Assembly: GCF_014495685.1 (NCBI RefSeq) | Contig: NZ_JACTVI010000028.1 | Coordinates: 26,058-90,057, forward strand | Reading direction: 5' to 3' | DNA: 64,000 nt | Source of the DNA: Streptomyces sp. TRM68367 | Lineage (GTDB): Bacteria > Actinomycetota > Actinomycetes > Streptomycetales > Streptomycetaceae | Shown: piece after piece, positions 40,963 to 49,398 of the stretch | Numbering within the stretch: the stretch's first letter is position 1 | How the letters are laid out: the number at the start of each line of letters is the position of its first letter | The notes under the pieces: model-generated | Seen by the model: the letters and a program-made list of their open reading frames with translations, nothing else | Told to the model about the DNA's origin: nothing | Databases searched by the model: none | Made by a program: the position numbers and the translations under genes

Positions 40963-42822
40963 ATGGACTTCGGCACGCAGGGCCCGCAGGCCCCGGCCGA
41001 CCTCGCCTGGCTGCGGGGTGTGGACGCCTACACGATGGGCGCCTATCCGCAGGCCGAGGAGGAGTTCCGGGCCACGGTGCGGATGGACCCGGGGATGGCC
41101 GACGGCTGGCTCGGGCTGCACGCGCTGCGGGTCGACACGACGACCGCGCTGCTGCGCATGTTCCGACACCGGGAGCGGTTCGGCGAACAGCGCGCGCGGT
41201 ACCGCCGGCCACTCAACTCCTGGTACTGGCTGGGGTGGTGGGTGCAGCCGGTGCTGGAGAGCTCCCGGGATCTGCTGCTCGCGCACGCCTCGCACTGGCT
41301 GGACGGCCGCCATGTGCCCGAGCTGGACCGGGCGCTCGCGGGGCTGCCGCCGGTGGACGCCGATCCGCAGGTGCGGTTCCTGCACGCCTGCCGTGCCTAT
41401 CTCGTCAAGGACTGGGAGCAGCTCGTCCGGCACACCGATCCGCTGCTCGACGACGCCATGCTCGGTATCGAGACGGGTCTGTTCGGCGGCATGGCACGGG
41501 TGCGGCTGGAGATGTACCGGCAGGCCGAACCGCTGCTGTCCGCGGCGCTGATGCGGTGCCGCAGTGAGCAGCCGCAGCGCAAGGAGCTGCGGTATTGGCT
41601 GGCGCGGGCGCACGAGGGTACGGGGCGCAGTGCCGCCGCGTTGCCGTTGTACCGGGCCGTGCACCGGGTCGACCCCGCGTTCATGGACACCTCGGCGCGG
41701 CTCGCGGCGATCTCCGAGGGCGACGGGTACGACGACCCGGACGGGCTCGCCGCGTTCACCCTGGCCGGGACCGGGGACGCCGGGGACGGTCCCGACGGGC
41801 TCGATCCGCTGTTCGGCACCGAGGAGCGCGACCTGAAGCTGTCCGATCCCGAGCCGCCGCCGTCGGGTGCGCTGCCGTCGGTGACGGATCCGGCGGTGCG
41901 GGAGAAGATCTCGCCGGTGCCGTCACTGCCCTCCGGGCCGACCGATCCGGGGCTACTCGAGGAGGCGCTCGCCGAGTTGGAGCGCATGGTGGGCCTGGAG
42001 CCGGTGAAGCGGCAGGTCAAGGCGCTGTCGGCGCAGTTGAACATGGCGCGGTTGCGGGCCGGGCAGGGGCTGCCGGTGCAGCCGCCGAAACGGCACTTCG
42101 TCTTTTCCGGGCCGTCGGGTACCGGGAAGACCACGGTGGCGCGCATTCTCGGCCGGGTCTTCTACGCGTTGGGGCTGCTCGGCGGGGATCATCTGGTGGA
42201 GGCGCAGCGGGCCGATCTGGTGGGTGAGTATCTCGGGCAGACGGCGGTGAAGGCCAACGAGCTCATCGACTCCGCGCTCGGGGGTGTGCTCTTCGTCGAC
42301 GAGGCGTACTCCTTGTCCAACACCGGGTATGGCAAGGGGGATGCGTACGGCGACGAGGCGTTGCAGGTGCTGCTGAAGCGGGCCGAGGACAACCGGGACC
42401 ACCTGGTGGTGATCCTGGCCGGGTATCCGGAGGGCATGGACCGGCTGCTGGCGGCCAACCCCGGGCTGTCGTCGCGCTTCACCACCCGTGTGGACTTTCC
42501 CTCGTACCGGCCCCTCGAACTCACCGAGATCGGCAAGGTGCTTGCTGCCGAGAACGGTGATCTGTGGGACGAGGAGGCGCTGGAGGAGCTGCGGTCGATC
42601 GCCGGGCATGTGGTGGATCAGGGGTGGATCGACGAGTTGGGGAACGGGCGGTTTCTGCGGACGCTGTACGAGAAGAGTTGTGCGTATCGGGATCTGCGGT
42701 TGTCCGCGTATCCGGGGACGTTGACGCGGGACGATCTGGCGACGTTGCGGTTGCCGGATCTTATGCAGGCGTACGGGGAGGTGCTGTCGGGGAGGGGGCC
42801 GCAGGATCCGTCGGCGCTGTAG
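40963..42822 (+). CDS. AAA ATPase, CbxX/CfqX (EccA-like), orphan
   Basis: 619 residues from ATG 40963, with GGGGGAC just upstream (GTG 40960 is adjacent). The N-terminal 290 residues are TPR-like helical repeats (YPQAEEEFRATVRMDPGMADGWLGLHAL, SAAALPLYRAVHRVDPAFMDTSARL). A Pro/Asp-rich linker leads to the AAA domain: ELERMVGLEPVKRQVKALSAQLN, Walker A FSGPSGTGKTTVARIL near 380, Walker B GGVLFVDEAYSL near 440. The layout is that of EccA chaperone-ATPases of type VII secretion. No ESX gene is in the window, so its partner is unknown. Confidence 0.85.
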   Translation: MDFGTQGPQAPADLAWLRGVDAYTMGAYPQAEEEFRATVRMDPGMADGWLGLHALRVDTTTALLRMFRHRERFGEQRARYRRPLNSWYWLGWWVQPVLESSRDLLLAHASHWLDGRHVPELDRALAGLPPVDADPQVRFLHACRAYLVKDWEQLVRHTDPLLDDAMLGIETGLFGGMARVRLEMYRQAEPLLSAALMRCRSEQPQRKELRYWLARAHEGTGRSAAALPLYRAVHRVDPAFMDTSARLAAISEGDGYDDPDGLAAFTLAGTGDAGDGPDGLDPLFGTEERDLKLSDPEPPPSGALPSVTDPAVREKISPVPSLPSGPTDPGLLEEALAELERMVGLEPVKRQVKALSAQLNMARLRAGQGLPVQPPKRHFVFSGPSGTGKTTVARILGRVFYALGLLGGDHLVEAQRADLVGEYLGQTAVKANELIDSALGGVLFVDEAYSLSNTGYGKGDAYGDEALQVLLKRAEDNRDHLVVILAGYPEGMDRLLAANPGLSSRFTTRVDFPSYRPLELTEIGKVLAAENGDLWDEEALEELRSIAGHVVDQGWIDELGNGRFLRTLYEKSCAYRDLRLSAYPGTLTRDDLATLRLPDLMQAYGEVLSGRGPQDPSAL

Positions 42823-42952
42823 CTGTCGGCAGTATTGGCGTTGGCGCGGTGGGCACCGGGGTTGGTGCGGGGTGAATGCGTCAGCTGACCGCTTGTGTCC
42901 GGCGCCCGGCGCTGGTGCCGGCCGGGGGTGGGTTTCGCTTGCCCGCACCGGC

Positions 42953-42996
42953 GGGGTGCCTCCCCCACGCTCGAACGAGCTCGCGCGGGCACCCCC
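42953..42996. repeat. Intergenic repeat with hairpin potential
   Basis: GGGGTGCC (42953-42960) and GGCACCCC (42988-42995) flank CTCGAACGAGCTCGCGCG. This unit recurs widely between Streptomyces genes by memory. It lies between convergent genes. Confidence 0.55.
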
Positions 42997-43090
42997 ATCG
43001 CCCCCCCAGCGGCACGACTGCCCGCAGCTACCTCGGGTTCGCCGCTGCCGGATGGGGCGCCGTCCTCAGGCGGCACGCATGCCCGCAGTT

Positions 43091-43146
43091 GGGGTCTGTT
43101 GCGCAAGTGGCGCCTGCCGCGCGACGCCACTTTCGCAACAGACCCC
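43091..43146. repeat. Long 22-bp inverted repeat between convergent genes
   Basis: Bases 43091-43112 (starting GGGGTCTGTTGCG) and 43125-43146 pair at 21 of 22 positions around 12 bases. It could be a bidirectional terminator or a mobile-element relic, because its outer ends look like inverted termini. The gap between the ATPase gene (to 42822) and the CBS gene (stop 43182) contains no gene. Confidence 0.7.
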
Positions 43147-43181
43147 AGGTGAGCCGAAGGCACGCGGTGCGCCATGTGGGG

Positions 43182-44267
43182 TCAGGCTGTCAGGGCGCCC
43201 TCCGGTTCGTCGCTTGCTCTTGGTTCTGTCAGTTTTACTTCCGGGGTTTCCCTGTGTGCGGGGTCGCGTACCTCGCCTACCAGGAGTTCCAGGACGTCCT
43301 CCAGGGTGACCAGGCCGAGTACCTTGCCGGAGGCGTCGGCTACCTGGGCGAGGTGGGTGGCGGCGCGCCGCATGACGGTCAGGGCGTCGTCCAGGGGGAG
43401 TTCCGGGCGCAGGGTCGTCATGGGGCGCCACAGGTGCTGCGGCACCGCGCGGTCGGAGCCCTCCAGGTCGAGGACGTCCTTCACGTGCAGGTAGCCCATG
43501 AAGGCGCCGTTCTCCGCCGCGACCGGGAAGCGGGAGTAGCCGGTGCGGGCGGTGAGGTCGACGATCCGGCCCGGGGTGACCGAGGGGCTGACGGTGACCA
43601 GAGACTCGCGCCGCAGCAGGACGTCCGTCACGGGGCGGGAGCCCAGCTCCAGGGCGTCTTCCAGGCGCTCCGCCTCCTCGGGGTCGAGCAGGCCCGCCTG
43701 GCCGGAGTCCTCTACGAGCCGGTTGAGCTGTTCACTCGTGAACACGGCCTCGACCTCGTCCTTGGGCTCGACGCGGAAGAGCCGCAGGATGCCCTGGGCG
43801 ATGGCGCCGAGGGCCACGGTGATCGGCCTGCAGAAGCGGGCGAAGTAGACCAGGCCGGGGCTGAGCCACAGCGCCGCCTTCTCCGGTGCCGCCATCGCCA
43901 GGTTCTTCGGGACCATCTCGCCGATGACGAGGTGGAAGAAGACCACCGTGGCGAGTGCGATGACATAGCCGAGCGGGTGGATCAGACAGTGCGGAAGGTG
44001 GATCCACTCGAACACCGGCTCCAGCAGATGCGCCACCGTCGGCTCCGCGACCGCGCCCAGCGTCAGCGAGCAGACCGTGATGCCGAACTGGGCCGCCGCC
44101 ATCATCTGCGGCAGCCGCTCCAGGCCGTACAGCACCTGCCGGGCCCGGGCCGTGCCGAGCGGTTCGATCTGACTGCGGCGTACGGAGACGAGCGCGAACT
44201 CGGCACCGACGAAGAAGCCGTTGGCGAGCACGAGCAGTCCGGCGAAAGCGAGTTGGAGCAAGCTCAC
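43182..44267 (-). CDS. CNNM/CBS-domain membrane protein (hemolysin C-like), second of pair
   Basis: 361 residues from GTG 44267, overlapping the upstream paralogue stop by four bases. The DUF21/CNNM membrane domain starts LLQLAFAGLLVLANGFFVGAEFALVSVRRSQIEPLG, with FFHLVIGEMVPKNLAM near residue 120. Two CBS domains follow (PVTDVLLRRESLVTVSPSVTPGRIVDL, and LPLDDALTVMRRAATHLAQVADASGKVLGLVTLEDVLELLVGEV). The C-terminus is short and lacks the CorC_HlyC domain present in its partner. CNNM proteins act in magnesium or cobalt efflux. Confidence 0.88.
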   Translation of the reverse strand: MSLLQLAFAGLLVLANGFFVGAEFALVSVRRSQIEPLGTARARQVLYGLERLPQMMAAAQFGITVCSLTLGAVAEPTVAHLLEPVFEWIHLPHCLIHPLGYVIALATVVFFHLVIGEMVPKNLAMAAPEKAALWLSPGLVYFARFCRPITVALGAIAQGILRLFRVEPKDEVEAVFTSEQLNRLVEDSGQAGLLDPEEAERLEDALELGSRPVTDVLLRRESLVTVSPSVTPGRIVDLTARTGYSRFPVAAENGAFMGYLHVKDVLDLEGSDRAVPQHLWRPMTTLRPELPLDDALTVMRRAATHLAQVADASGKVLGLVTLEDVLELLVGEVRDPAHRETPEVKLTEPRASDEPEGALTA

Positions 44268-45604
44268 CGGGCTGCCTCCACGACGGAGGGCGCGGTCACC
44301 GGGGCCGTCCTGACCAGCCTGACCCGCTCGGCGCGGTAGTGACCGACCTGGCGCACGGACAGCCGCCAGCCGGGCAGTTCCGCCTTGTCGCCGACGGCCG
44401 GGATGCGGCCGAGCAGGTCGGCGACCAGTCCGGCGACGGTCTCGTACGGCCCCTCGGGCACGTCGAGGCCTATGCGCTGCAGGATGTCGACCCGGCAGCT
44501 GCCGTCGGCGTCCCACGCGGGCCTGCCGTCCTCCGGTGGTGCGGCGGCGAGTTCGGGCAGGTCGTGCCCGTCGTGCTCGTCGCGGACCTCGCCGACGATC
44601 TCCTCCACGATGTCCTCCAGCGTGACCACGCCGGCCGTGCCGCCGTACTCGTCGACGACGACCGCGATGGGCTGCTCACTGCGCAGCCGGGCGAGGAGGG
44701 GGCGTACGGGCAGGGTCTCCGGGACGAGCAGGGCCGGGCGGGCGATGCGGACGACCGGGGTCCGCAGCCGGTCGTGCACCGGGACCGCCAGCGCGTCCTT
44801 GAGGTGGACCATGCCGACGATCTCGTCGATCTTCTCCCGGTAGACGGGGAAGCGGGACAGGCCGGTGGCACGGGTCAGGTTGACCACGTCCTCGGCGGTG
44901 GCCGAGGACTGCAGGGCGCTGACCTTCACGCGCGGGGTCATGACGTGCTGCGCGGTCAGCTCGCCCAGGGACAGGGTCCGTACGAAGAGGTCGGCCGTGT
45001 CCTGCTCCAGGGCGCCGGCCCGCGCGGAGTGCCGGGCCAGCGAGACCAGTTCGCCGGGGGTCCGGGCGGAGGCCAGTTCCTCGGCGGGCTCGAAGCCCAA
45101 GGCGCGCACCAGTCGGTTCGCGACCGCGTTGAGCCCGGCGATCACCGGGCGGAACAGGCGGGCGAAGGCGTGCTGCGGGCCGGCGACGAAGCGCGCGACC
45201 TGCAGGGGCCGGGACACCGCCCAGTTCTTGGGCACGAGTTCGCCGATCACCATCTGCACGGCGGAGGCCAGCAGCATGCCGACCGCCACGGCCCCGCCGG
45301 GCACCCCGCCTTCGGGGATGCCGACGGCACGGAACGGACCGCCGAGCAGCTCCGCGAGCGCCGGTTCGGCGAGCATGCCGACGACGAGGGAGGTGATGGT
45401 GATGCCGAGCTGGGTGCCGGAGAGCTGGAAGGACAGTTCCTTGAGCGACTCGACGACCCGGCGGGCGCGGCGGTCGCCGTCGGCGGCGGCCTTCTCGGCG
45501 TCCGGCCGCTCGACCGTCACGAGGCCGAACTCGGCCGCCACGAAGAATCCGTTGGCGAGAATCAGCAGGAACGCGGCTGCCAGGAGCAGCAGAGGGGTTG
45601 TCAT
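44264..45604 (-). CDS. CNNM/CBS-domain membrane protein with CorC_HlyC domain, first of pair
   Basis: 446 residues from ATG 45604. The CNNM domain has LLLLAAAFLLILANGFFVAAEFGLVTVERPDAEKAA and VQMVIGELVPKNWAVSRP near residue 120. CBS domains span about 205-330 (AQHVMTPRVKVSALQSSATAEDVVNL, VVVDEYGGTAGVVTLEDIVEEIVGEV). The C-terminal CorC_HlyC domain (DGSCRVDILQRIGLDVPEGPYETVAGLVADLLGRIP) ends the protein. The two adjacent coupled paralogues may form a heteromer in divalent-cation transport, which is inference. A terminator separates them from the PH-domain gene upstream. Confidence 0.9.
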   Translation of the reverse strand: MTTPLLLLAAAFLLILANGFFVAAEFGLVTVERPDAEKAAADGDRRARRVVESLKELSFQLSGTQLGITITSLVVGMLAEPALAELLGGPFRAVGIPEGGVPGGAVAVGMLLASAVQMVIGELVPKNWAVSRPLQVARFVAGPQHAFARLFRPVIAGLNAVANRLVRALGFEPAEELASARTPGELVSLARHSARAGALEQDTADLFVRTLSLGELTAQHVMTPRVKVSALQSSATAEDVVNLTRATGLSRFPVYREKIDEIVGMVHLKDALAVPVHDRLRTPVVRIARPALLVPETLPVRPLLARLRSEQPIAVVVDEYGGTAGVVTLEDIVEEIVGEVRDEHDGHDLPELAAAPPEDGRPAWDADGSCRVDILQRIGLDVPEGPYETVAGLVADLLGRIPAVGDKAELPGWRLSVRQVGHYRAERVRLVRTAPVTAPSVVEAAR

Positions 45605-45758
45605 GATGCCGCCGCCTCCGCATGGTCGCGTACCTCAAAAACGGGGTCCGCGGTATGTCGGGAGGGGGCGGCGCAGGTACTACAGGACGATCCGTCCATC
45701 GCCGGAGAGGGTCACTCCTCGCGTAGCAGGAACCCCTGTGCACCGGGCGGGCGGCAGG

Positions 45759-45787
45759 GGCGGAGACGCGATGGTCGCGTCTCCGCC
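45759..45787 (-). terminator. Terminator after the PH-domain gene
   Basis: GGCGGAGACGCGA and TCGCGTCTCCGCC form a perfect 13-bp stem with a three-base loop TGG, 51 bp after the minus-strand stop at 45838. It ends the rib-his-PH transcription unit. Confidence 0.85.
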
Positions 45788-45837
45788 ACCAGATTAATCA
45801 AGACAGGGGCCGGTGCGGCAGGGCCGACGTCCCCGAG

Positions 45838-46293
45838 TCAACCCTGACGGGTCTCGGGGTCCGCCGTGGAGCGTGCCTCGGCGAGCGCCCGCAGGGCCCG
45901 TGCGTCGGCGAGGGCATGCTGCTTGGCGATGCCCGGCTGGATGCCGAGCGCGGGCAGGCTGGTGCCGTCGCTGAGGTTGAGGAACACCCAGGGGTCGCCC
46001 GGGCGGAGGTTCACCTGGACGATCTCGGCCCAGTCGAGGCGTCGCCGGCTGGCGATGTTGACGACGGTGACGCCGGACTCGTCGGCGACGACCTTGGGCC
46101 GGGACAGCAGGAGCAGGGCCCCGGCCAGCAGGGCGCCGGTGAACACGAAGCTGAGGCGCTCGCCGACGCTGAGCCGCTCCAGCAGCATCGCGACCGTGGT
46201 GATGACCACGAAGATCGCGGCGCCGGCGGACAGCAGCACGGCACGCGTGCGGCCCGGCCGGAACGTGACGGGCAGGGTGGGCAGATCCGACAT
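45838..46293 (-). CDS. PH-domain membrane protein
   Basis: 151 residues. Two membrane helices (RAVLLSAGAAIFVVITTVAMLL, FTGALLAGALLLLS) come before a bacterial PH-like domain (PKVVADESGVTVVNIASRRRLDWAEIVQVNLRPGDPWVFLNLSDG) near residues 65-115. Function unknown. It starts 20 bp after hisG (stop at 46313) on the same strand and is the last gene of the riboflavin-histidine run. Confidence 0.85.
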   Translation of the reverse strand: MSDLPTLPVTFRPGRTRAVLLSAGAAIFVVITTVAMLLERLSVGERLSFVFTGALLAGALLLLSRPKVVADESGVTVVNIASRRRLDWAEIVQVNLRPGDPWVFLNLSDGTSLPALGIQPGIAKQHALADARALRALAEARSTADPETRQG

Positions 46294-46312
46294 GGCTTGC
46301 TCCGGATCCCGG

Positions 46313-47161
46313 TCAGAGACGGCAGGCGTGGATGGCCGTGGTCAGGATGGCCCGGGCGCCGAGGTCGTACAGGTCGTCCATGATCCGCTGGGCCTCCTTG
46401 GCCGGGACCATGGCCCGGACGGCGACCCAGCCCTCGTTGTGCAGCGGGGAGACCGTCGGCGACTCCAGGCCCGGGGTGAGCGCGACGGCCTTCTCCAACT
46501 GCTCGACGCGGCAGTCGTAGTCCATCATCACGTACGTCCGGGCCACCAGGACGCCCTGGAGGCGGCGCAGGAACTGCTGCACCTTGGGCTCCTCGCCGTC
46601 CGTGCCGGTACGGCGGATCACGACCGCCTCGGACTTCATGATCGGCTCGCCGACGACCTCCAGGCCCGCGTTGCGCAGCGAGGTGCCGGTCTCGACGACG
46701 TCCGCGATGACCTGGGCGACGCCGAGCTGGATGGCGGTCTCGACGGCGCCGTCGAGGTGGACGACGGAGGCGTCGATGCTGTTGTCGGCAAGGTGCCCCG
46801 CGACGATGCCCTCGTAGGAGGTGGCGACCGTCCTGCCGGTCAGGTCCGCGAGGGCGCCGATGGTGCCGGGCTTGGCGGCGTAGCGGAAGGTGGAGCGGGC
46901 GAAGCCGAGCGGAAGGATCTCCTCGGCGTCGGCGCCGGAGTCGATCAACAGGTCGCGGCCGGTGATGCCGATGTCGAGCTGCCCCGAGGCGACGTAGATC
47001 GCGATGTCGCGGGGGCGGAGGTAGAAGAACTCGACGTCGTTCTCCGGGTCGACGATCCGCAGTTCCTTGGACTCGCGGCGCTGCTGGTAGCCGGCCTCAT
47101 GCAGCATCTCCGCCGCAGGGCCGGAGAGTGAACCCTTGTTGGGGACGGCGATGCGCAGCAT
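46313..47161 (-). CDS. hisG: ATP phosphoribosyltransferase, long form
   Basis: 282 residues, the long-form length with a C-terminal regulatory domain. MLRIAVPNKGSLSGPAAEML is the ATP-binding opening, VASGQLDIGITGRDLLIDSGADAEEILPLGFARSTF is at about 58-93, and AQVIADVVETGTSLRNAGLEVVGEPIMKSEA is the PRPP motif near 155. VQQFLRRLQGVLVARTYVMMDYD begins the ACT-like regulatory domain. It catalyses the first step of histidine synthesis and is normally inhibited by histidine. hisE is 45 bp upstream. Confidence 0.96.
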   Translation of the reverse strand: MLRIAVPNKGSLSGPAAEMLHEAGYQQRRESKELRIVDPENDVEFFYLRPRDIAIYVASGQLDIGITGRDLLIDSGADAEEILPLGFARSTFRYAAKPGTIGALADLTGRTVATSYEGIVAGHLADNSIDASVVHLDGAVETAIQLGVAQVIADVVETGTSLRNAGLEVVGEPIMKSEAVVIRRTGTDGEEPKVQQFLRRLQGVLVARTYVMMDYDCRVEQLEKAVALTPGLESPTVSPLHNEGWVAVRAMVPAKEAQRIMDDLYDLGARAILTTAIHACRL

Positions 47162-47206
47162 GAGGTCGGCTTCCTTTGCGTGGTTTCGTACAGGAACGGG
47201 TGCGGC

Positions 47207-47479
47207 TTACAGGTGGGCGTAGACGTCGTCGAGGGAGATCCCGCGCGCGAGCATCATCACCTGGACGTGGTACAGCAGCTGCGAGATCTCCTCGGCGGCC
47301 GCCTCCTTGCCCTCGTACTCGGCTGCCATCCAGACCTCGGCGGCCTCCTCGACGACCTTCTTGCCGATGGCGTGGACACCCTTGTCCACCAGCTCTGCGG
47401 TGCGGGAGGTGGCGGGATCGCCGTGGGCGGCCTTGTGCTGGAGCTCGGTGAAGAGCTCCTCGAACGTCTTCTTGGACAT
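47207..47479 (-). CDS. hisE: Phosphoribosyl-ATP pyrophosphatase
   Basis: 90 residues from ATG 47479 (MSKKTFEELFTELQHKA); GTG 47491 is possible. ATSRTAELVDKGVHAIGKKVVEEAAEVWMAAEYEGKEAAAEEISQLLYHVQVMML has the EExxE...ExxD-like acidic helices of the all-alpha MazG-like fold that bind metal and pyrophosphate. It performs the second step of histidine synthesis as a single-domain HisE, separate from HisI. Same strand as ribH, 34 bp away. Confidence 0.95.
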   Translation of the reverse strand: MSKKTFEELFTELQHKAAHGDPATSRTAELVDKGVHAIGKKVVEEAAEVWMAAEYEGKEAAAEEISQLLYHVQVMMLARGISLDDVYAHL

Positions 47480-47513
47480 GGTGGCGCCCACTCTACGCGG
47501 TGTGCCGGACCGC

Positions 47514-47999
47514 CTACCGCCACGGTTCGGATACTGAGCGGAGGGTGGCCGCGGTCGCCACCGCCGCCGTCACCGCCTCGTGCCCCTTGTCCTCGCTGGA
47601 GCCGGGCAGGCCGGCCCGGTCCAGGGCCTGCTCGTCGGTGTCGCAGGTCAGCACGCCGAAGCCGACGGGGACGCCGGTGTCGACGGAGACCTGGGTGAGG
47701 CCCTGGGTGACGCCATGGCACACGTACTCGAAGTGGGGGGTGCCGCCGCGGATGACGACGCCCAGGGCGACGATCGCGTCGTAGCCGCGTCCGGCGAGGG
47801 CCTTGGCGACCACCGGGAGCTCCCAGCTGCCGGGGACCCGGAGCAGGGTCGGCTCGTCGATGCCCAGGTCGCGCAGGGCGCGCAGGGCGCCGTCCACCAG
47901 ACCGTCCATCACCTTCTCGTGCCACTGCGCCGCGATGACGGCGACCCGCAGGTCACCCACATTGCGTACGGACAGCTCCGGTGCACCCTTGCCGCTCAC
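47514..47999 (-). CDS. ribH: 6,7-dimethyl-8-ribityllumazine synthase
   Basis: 161 residues from GTG 47999. RVAVIAAQWHEKVMDGLVDGALRAL is the N-terminal substrate loop, RVPGSWELPVVAKALA near 55, ALGVVIRGGTPHFEYVCHGVTQGL near 79 with the catalytic histidine, and FGVLTCDTDEQALDRAG near 113. It condenses dihydroxybutanone phosphate with the pyrimidinedione to make lumazine; family members form pentamers or 60-mers. It follows ribBA in the riboswitch-controlled operon. Confidence 0.96.
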   Translation of the reverse strand: MSGKGAPELSVRNVGDLRVAVIAAQWHEKVMDGLVDGALRALRDLGIDEPTLLRVPGSWELPVVAKALAGRGYDAIVALGVVIRGGTPHFEYVCHGVTQGLTQVSVDTGVPVGFGVLTCDTDEQALDRAGLPGSSEDKGHEAVTAAVATAATLRSVSEPWR

Positions 48000-48024
48000 G
48001 TTCTCGTGTCTCCTCGGTGTTCTG

Positions 48025-49398
48025 TTACTGGTTGCCGCAGGTGGCCGCGGGGGTCGTGTCCAGCCAGGGCAGGTCGTGGCCCATCCGGTCCCGCTTGGTG
48101 CGCAGGTAGCGGAGGTTGTGCTCGCCCGCCTGTACAGGCATCGGCTCGCGGCCGGTGATCTTCAGGCCGTGCCGGACGAGTGCGTCGCTCTTGTCGGGGT
48201 TGTTGGTCATCAGGCGCAGGCTGCGGACGCCGAGATCCTCCAGGATCTGCGCGCTCGCACCGTAGTCCCGGGCGTCGGCGGGCAGGCCCAGCTCCAGGTT
48301 GGCATCGAGCGTGTCGCGGCCGCGCTCCTGGAGTTCGTACGCGCGCAGCTTGGACAGCAGGCCGATGCCGCGGCCCTCGTGTCCGCGCAGGTAGACGACC
48401 ACGCCCCGGCCCTCGGCCTGGATCCGCTCCAGCGAGGTCGTCAGTTGGGGGCCGCAGTCGCAGCGCAGGGAGTGGAAGACGTCGCCGGTGAGGCACTCGG
48501 AGTGGACGCGGACCAGGACGTCCTCGCCGTCGGCGATGTCGCCGTGGACGAGGGCGACGTGCTCGACGCCGTCGACGGTGGAGCGGTAGCCGTACGCCGT
48601 GAACTCGCCGTAGGACGTGGGCAGCTGGACCTCGGCCTCGCGGCGGACGGTGGGCTCGGAGGTCCGGCGGTAGGCGATCAGGTCCTCGATGGAGATGATC
48701 GTCAGGCCGTGCTTGCGGGCGAACGGGATCAGCTCGGGCAGGCGCAGCATGCGGCCGTCCTCGTCGGCGATCTCGACGATGGCGCCGGCCGGGCGCAGGC
48801 CCGCGAGCCGGGCCAGGTCGACGGCGGCCTCGGTGTGGCCGTTGCGGGCGAGCACGCCGCCGGGCTTGGCGCGCAGCGGGAAGATGTGGCCGGGGCGCAC
48901 GAAGTCGTCGGCCTGGGCCGTGCCGCTCGCGAGCAGCTGGAGCGTGGTGGCGCGGTCGGAGGCCGAGATGCCGGTGCTCACGCCGTGCGCGGCGGAGGCG
49001 TCCACGGACACCGTGAACGCGGTCTTCATCGACTCGGTGTTGTCCTGGACCATCTGCGGGAGCAGGAGCCGGTCCAGTTCCTCGCCCTCCATGGGGGCGC
49101 AGATCAGGCCGCGGCACTCGCTCATCATGAAGGCGACGATCTCGGGGGTGGCCTGCTCGGCGGCGACGACGAGGTCGCCCTCGTTCTCCCGGTCCTCGTC
49201 GTCCACGACCACGACCGGGCGGCCGGCCGCGATGTCGGCGATGGCCTGCTCGACCGGGTCGAGGGTGAGGTCCTCGAAGCCGTCGGTGCTGTAGAGGACC
49301 GGTGGGATCGAGGGGGTGGCGCGCTGGGTGTCCTCCCAGGCCTTCCGCTCTGGGGGAGCCTCGTTCAGGGTGGTGGCGGGAGACGGGTGGGCGGTCAT
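48025..49398 (-). CDS. ribBA: Bifunctional 3,4-dihydroxy-2-butanone-4-phosphate synthase / GTP cyclohydrolase II
   Basis: 457 residues from ATG 49398, overlapping the ribM stop; the frame open to 49989 is a shadow of ribM. The DHBP synthase half (about 40-240) has VVVVDDEDRENEGDLVVAAE and MSECRGLICAPM, with RPGHIFPLRAKPGGVLARNGHTEAAVDLARLAGL. The cyclohydrolase II half has RVHSECLTGDVFHSLRCDCGPQL (zinc cysteines) near 305 and YLRGHEGRGIGLLSKLRAYELQ near 340. It makes both riboflavin precursors. Confidence 0.96.
   Translation of the reverse strand: MTAHPSPATTLNEAPPERKAWEDTQRATPSIPPVLYSTDGFEDLTLDPVEQAIADIAAGRPVVVVDDEDRENEGDLVVAAEQATPEIVAFMMSECRGLICAPMEGEELDRLLLPQMVQDNTESMKTAFTVSVDASAAHGVSTGISASDRATTLQLLASGTAQADDFVRPGHIFPLRAKPGGVLARNGHTEAAVDLARLAGLRPAGAIVEIADEDGRMLRLPELIPFARKHGLTIISIEDLIAYRRTSEPTVRREAEVQLPTSYGEFTAYGYRSTVDGVEHVALVHGDIADGEDVLVRVHSECLTGDVFHSLRCDCGPQLTTSLERIQAEGRGVVVYLRGHEGRGIGLLSKLRAYELQERGRDTLDANLELGLPADARDYGASAQILEDLGVRSLRLMTNNPDKSDALVRHGLKITGREPMPVQAGEHNLRYLRTKRDRMGHDLPWLDTTPAATCGNQ

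Noticed and set aside
42823..43181. Protein-coding gene between the ATPase and CBS genes
   Set aside because: The stretch is made of repeats and hairpins; open frames have no conserved features.
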